Shown piece after piece: positions 5,483-6,494 of a DNA stretch of 6,494 nt. The first letter of the stretch is position 1. Each line of letters begins with the position of its first letter. Position numbers and translations under genes: made by a program. The DNA lies in NCBI GenBank assembly GCA_015655095.1, contig JAATFR010000099.1, positions 1 through 6,494 on the forward strand, read 5' to 3'. The stretch comes from Hyphomicrobiales bacterium (GTDB taxonomy: Bacteria > Pseudomonadota > Alphaproteobacteria > Parvibaculales > Parvibaculaceae). The notes under the pieces were generated by a model. The model was not told the DNA's origin, did not search any database, and worked only from the letters and a program-made list of their open reading frames with translations.

Positions 5483-6494
5483 TCAGACCAGCATCTTGCC
5501 CTCTTCGGTCACGGTGGCGGCCTCGGGGTCGTCGCCCAGGATCATCTCGTGGTGCCCCGCGCCCGAGGGGATCATCGGGTAGCAGTTCTCGAACCTGTCG
5601 ACCACACAATCGAAGATGACCGGCTTTTTCACGGCGATCATTTCCCGGATCTTGTCGTCGAGTTCGCCGGGCTTCTCGGCCCTTATGCCGACCGCGCCAT
5701 AGGCTTCGGCCAGCTTGACGAAATCCGGGAGGGCATCGGAATAGCTGTGGGAATAGCGACCGCCATGCAGCAGTTCCTGCCACTGGCGCACCATGCCCAT
5801 ATAGCTGTTGTTCAGGATGAATATCTTGACCGGCAGCATGAACTGGATCGCGGTCGAGAGTTCCTGGATGTTCATCTGGATCGAGGCTTCGCCCGCAATG
5901 TCGATGACCAGCGCATCGGGGTGGGCGATCTGCGCGCCAATGGCGGCAGGAAAGCCATAGCCCATGGTGCCAAGGCCGCCGGAGGTCATCCAGTGGTTCG
6001 GCTCATCGAAATGATAGTGCTGGGCCGCCCACATCTGGTGCTGGCCGACCTCGGTGGTGATGTAGGTGTTCGGCCCCCTGGTCAGGGCGCACAAGCGTTC
6101 GATCGCATATTGCGGCTTGATGATGTTGTCGCTGGCCTTGTAGGCGAGCGAGCGCTTGCCGCGCCATGTCTCGATCTGTTCCCACCAGCGGGCCAGCGCC
6201 GCCTTTTCCGGACGGGCGGCCTTTGCCTTGTAGACGCGCAGCATGTCCTCAAGCACATGGGCGCAATCGCCGATGATCGGGATGTCGATCTTGACGTTCT
6301 TGTTGATCGAGGACGGGTCGATGTCGATGTGGATTTTCTTCGAGTTCGGCGAGAACGCGTCGAGCCGCCCGGTGATGCGGTCGTCGAAGCGCGCGCCGAC
6401 GCAGATCATCACGTCGCAGTCGTGCATCGCCCAGTTGGCTTCCCAGGTGCCGTGCATCCCGAGCATGCCGAGCCATTGCGGGTTCGCCGCCCGA
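5483..6494 (-). CDS. ilvB: Acetolactate synthase large (catalytic) subunit, C-terminal part
   Basis: This is the catalytic subunit of acetohydroxyacid synthase. It uses thiamine diphosphate, Mg2+ and FAD to join two pyruvates into acetolactate, or pyruvate and 2-oxobutyrate into acetohydroxybutyrate. The window holds 336 residues, roughly the last 60 percent; the frame stays open to the edge (RAANPQWLGMLGMHGT), so the N-terminal domain and start are outside. Visible are the end of the central domain (VGARFDDRITGRLDAFSP, then HIDIDPSSINKNV) and the C-terminal cofactor domain (EVGQHQMWAAQ, GLGTMGYGFPAAIGA). The thiamine diphosphate motif is GEA (201-203 of the visible part) with NN at 228-229. 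It is followed by YMGMVRQWQELLHGGRYSHS and the conserved tail NCYPMIPSGAGHHEMI. Most homologues have GDG where this one has GEA; the spacing to NN fits the family. ilvN follows after 56 nt. Any leader or attenuator for the operon would lie beyond the right edge. Confidence 0.96.
   Translation of the reverse strand, partial: RAANPQWLGMLGMHGTWEANWAMHDCDVMICVGARFDDRITGRLDAFSPNSKKIHIDIDPSSINKNVKIDIPIIGDCAHVLEDMLRVYKAKAARPEKAALARWWEQIETWRGKRSLAYKASDNIIKPQYAIERLCALTRGPNTYITTEVGQHQMWAAQHYHFDEPNHWMTSGGLGTMGYGFPAAIGAQIAHPDALVIDIAGEASIQMNIQELSTAIQFMLPVKIFILNNSYMGMVRQWQELLHGGRYSHSYSDALPDFVKLAEAYGAVGIRAEKPGELDDKIREMIAVKKPVIFDCVVDRFENCYPMIPSGAGHHEMILGDDPEAATVTEEGKMLV

Overview
The window is a GC-rich piece of a bacterial chromosome, most probably from an alphaproteobacterium. 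I infer this from the protein sequences (Rieske subunit, TrmL, HemF and the two acetolactate synthase subunits all read like alphaproteobacterial homologues) and from the arrangement of petA diverging from trmL-hemF. I cannot place it in an order or genus.

Left part (1-1919): the 5' end of petA (Rieske iron-sulfur subunit of the cytochrome bc1 complex) runs leftward out of the window. Diverging from it across about 270 bp are trmL (2'-O-methyltransferase for the tRNA wobble base) and hemF (oxygen-dependent coproporphyrinogen III oxidase). This is a respiration and heme housekeeping neighbourhood. A 10-bp inverted repeat straddles the hemF stop codon.

Middle part (1920-3001): a rightward gene of unknown function, which is the least explained part of the window. 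Its product would have a long Pro/Ala-rich, probably disordered N-terminal half and a charged, better-structured C-terminal half. The C-terminal half lies in a different reading frame, so the gene looks split by a one-base frameshift at an A run near 2696-2699. It also holds a (CCGGA)n pentanucleotide repeat inside a palindrome. It ends 8 bp from the stop of a convergent gene.

Right part (2999-6494), all leftward: ilvB (3' portion only), ilvN and ilvC, in the order of the first two steps of branched-chain amino acid synthesis. They are followed by a clear rho-independent terminator and then an Asp/Glu racemase-family protein that keeps only the first of the two usual catalytic cysteines. IlvB and IlvN form acetolactate synthase (catalytic and valine-sensing subunits). 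IlvC converts the acetohydroxy acids into dihydroxy acids for valine, leucine and isoleucine.

I found no mobile element, CRISPR array, tRNA or rRNA, and no convincing new multi-gene system. The points that deserve a second look are the frameshifted orphan gene, the atypical racemase-family active site, hairpins at two gene ends, and the GEA variant of the IlvB thiamine diphosphate motif.
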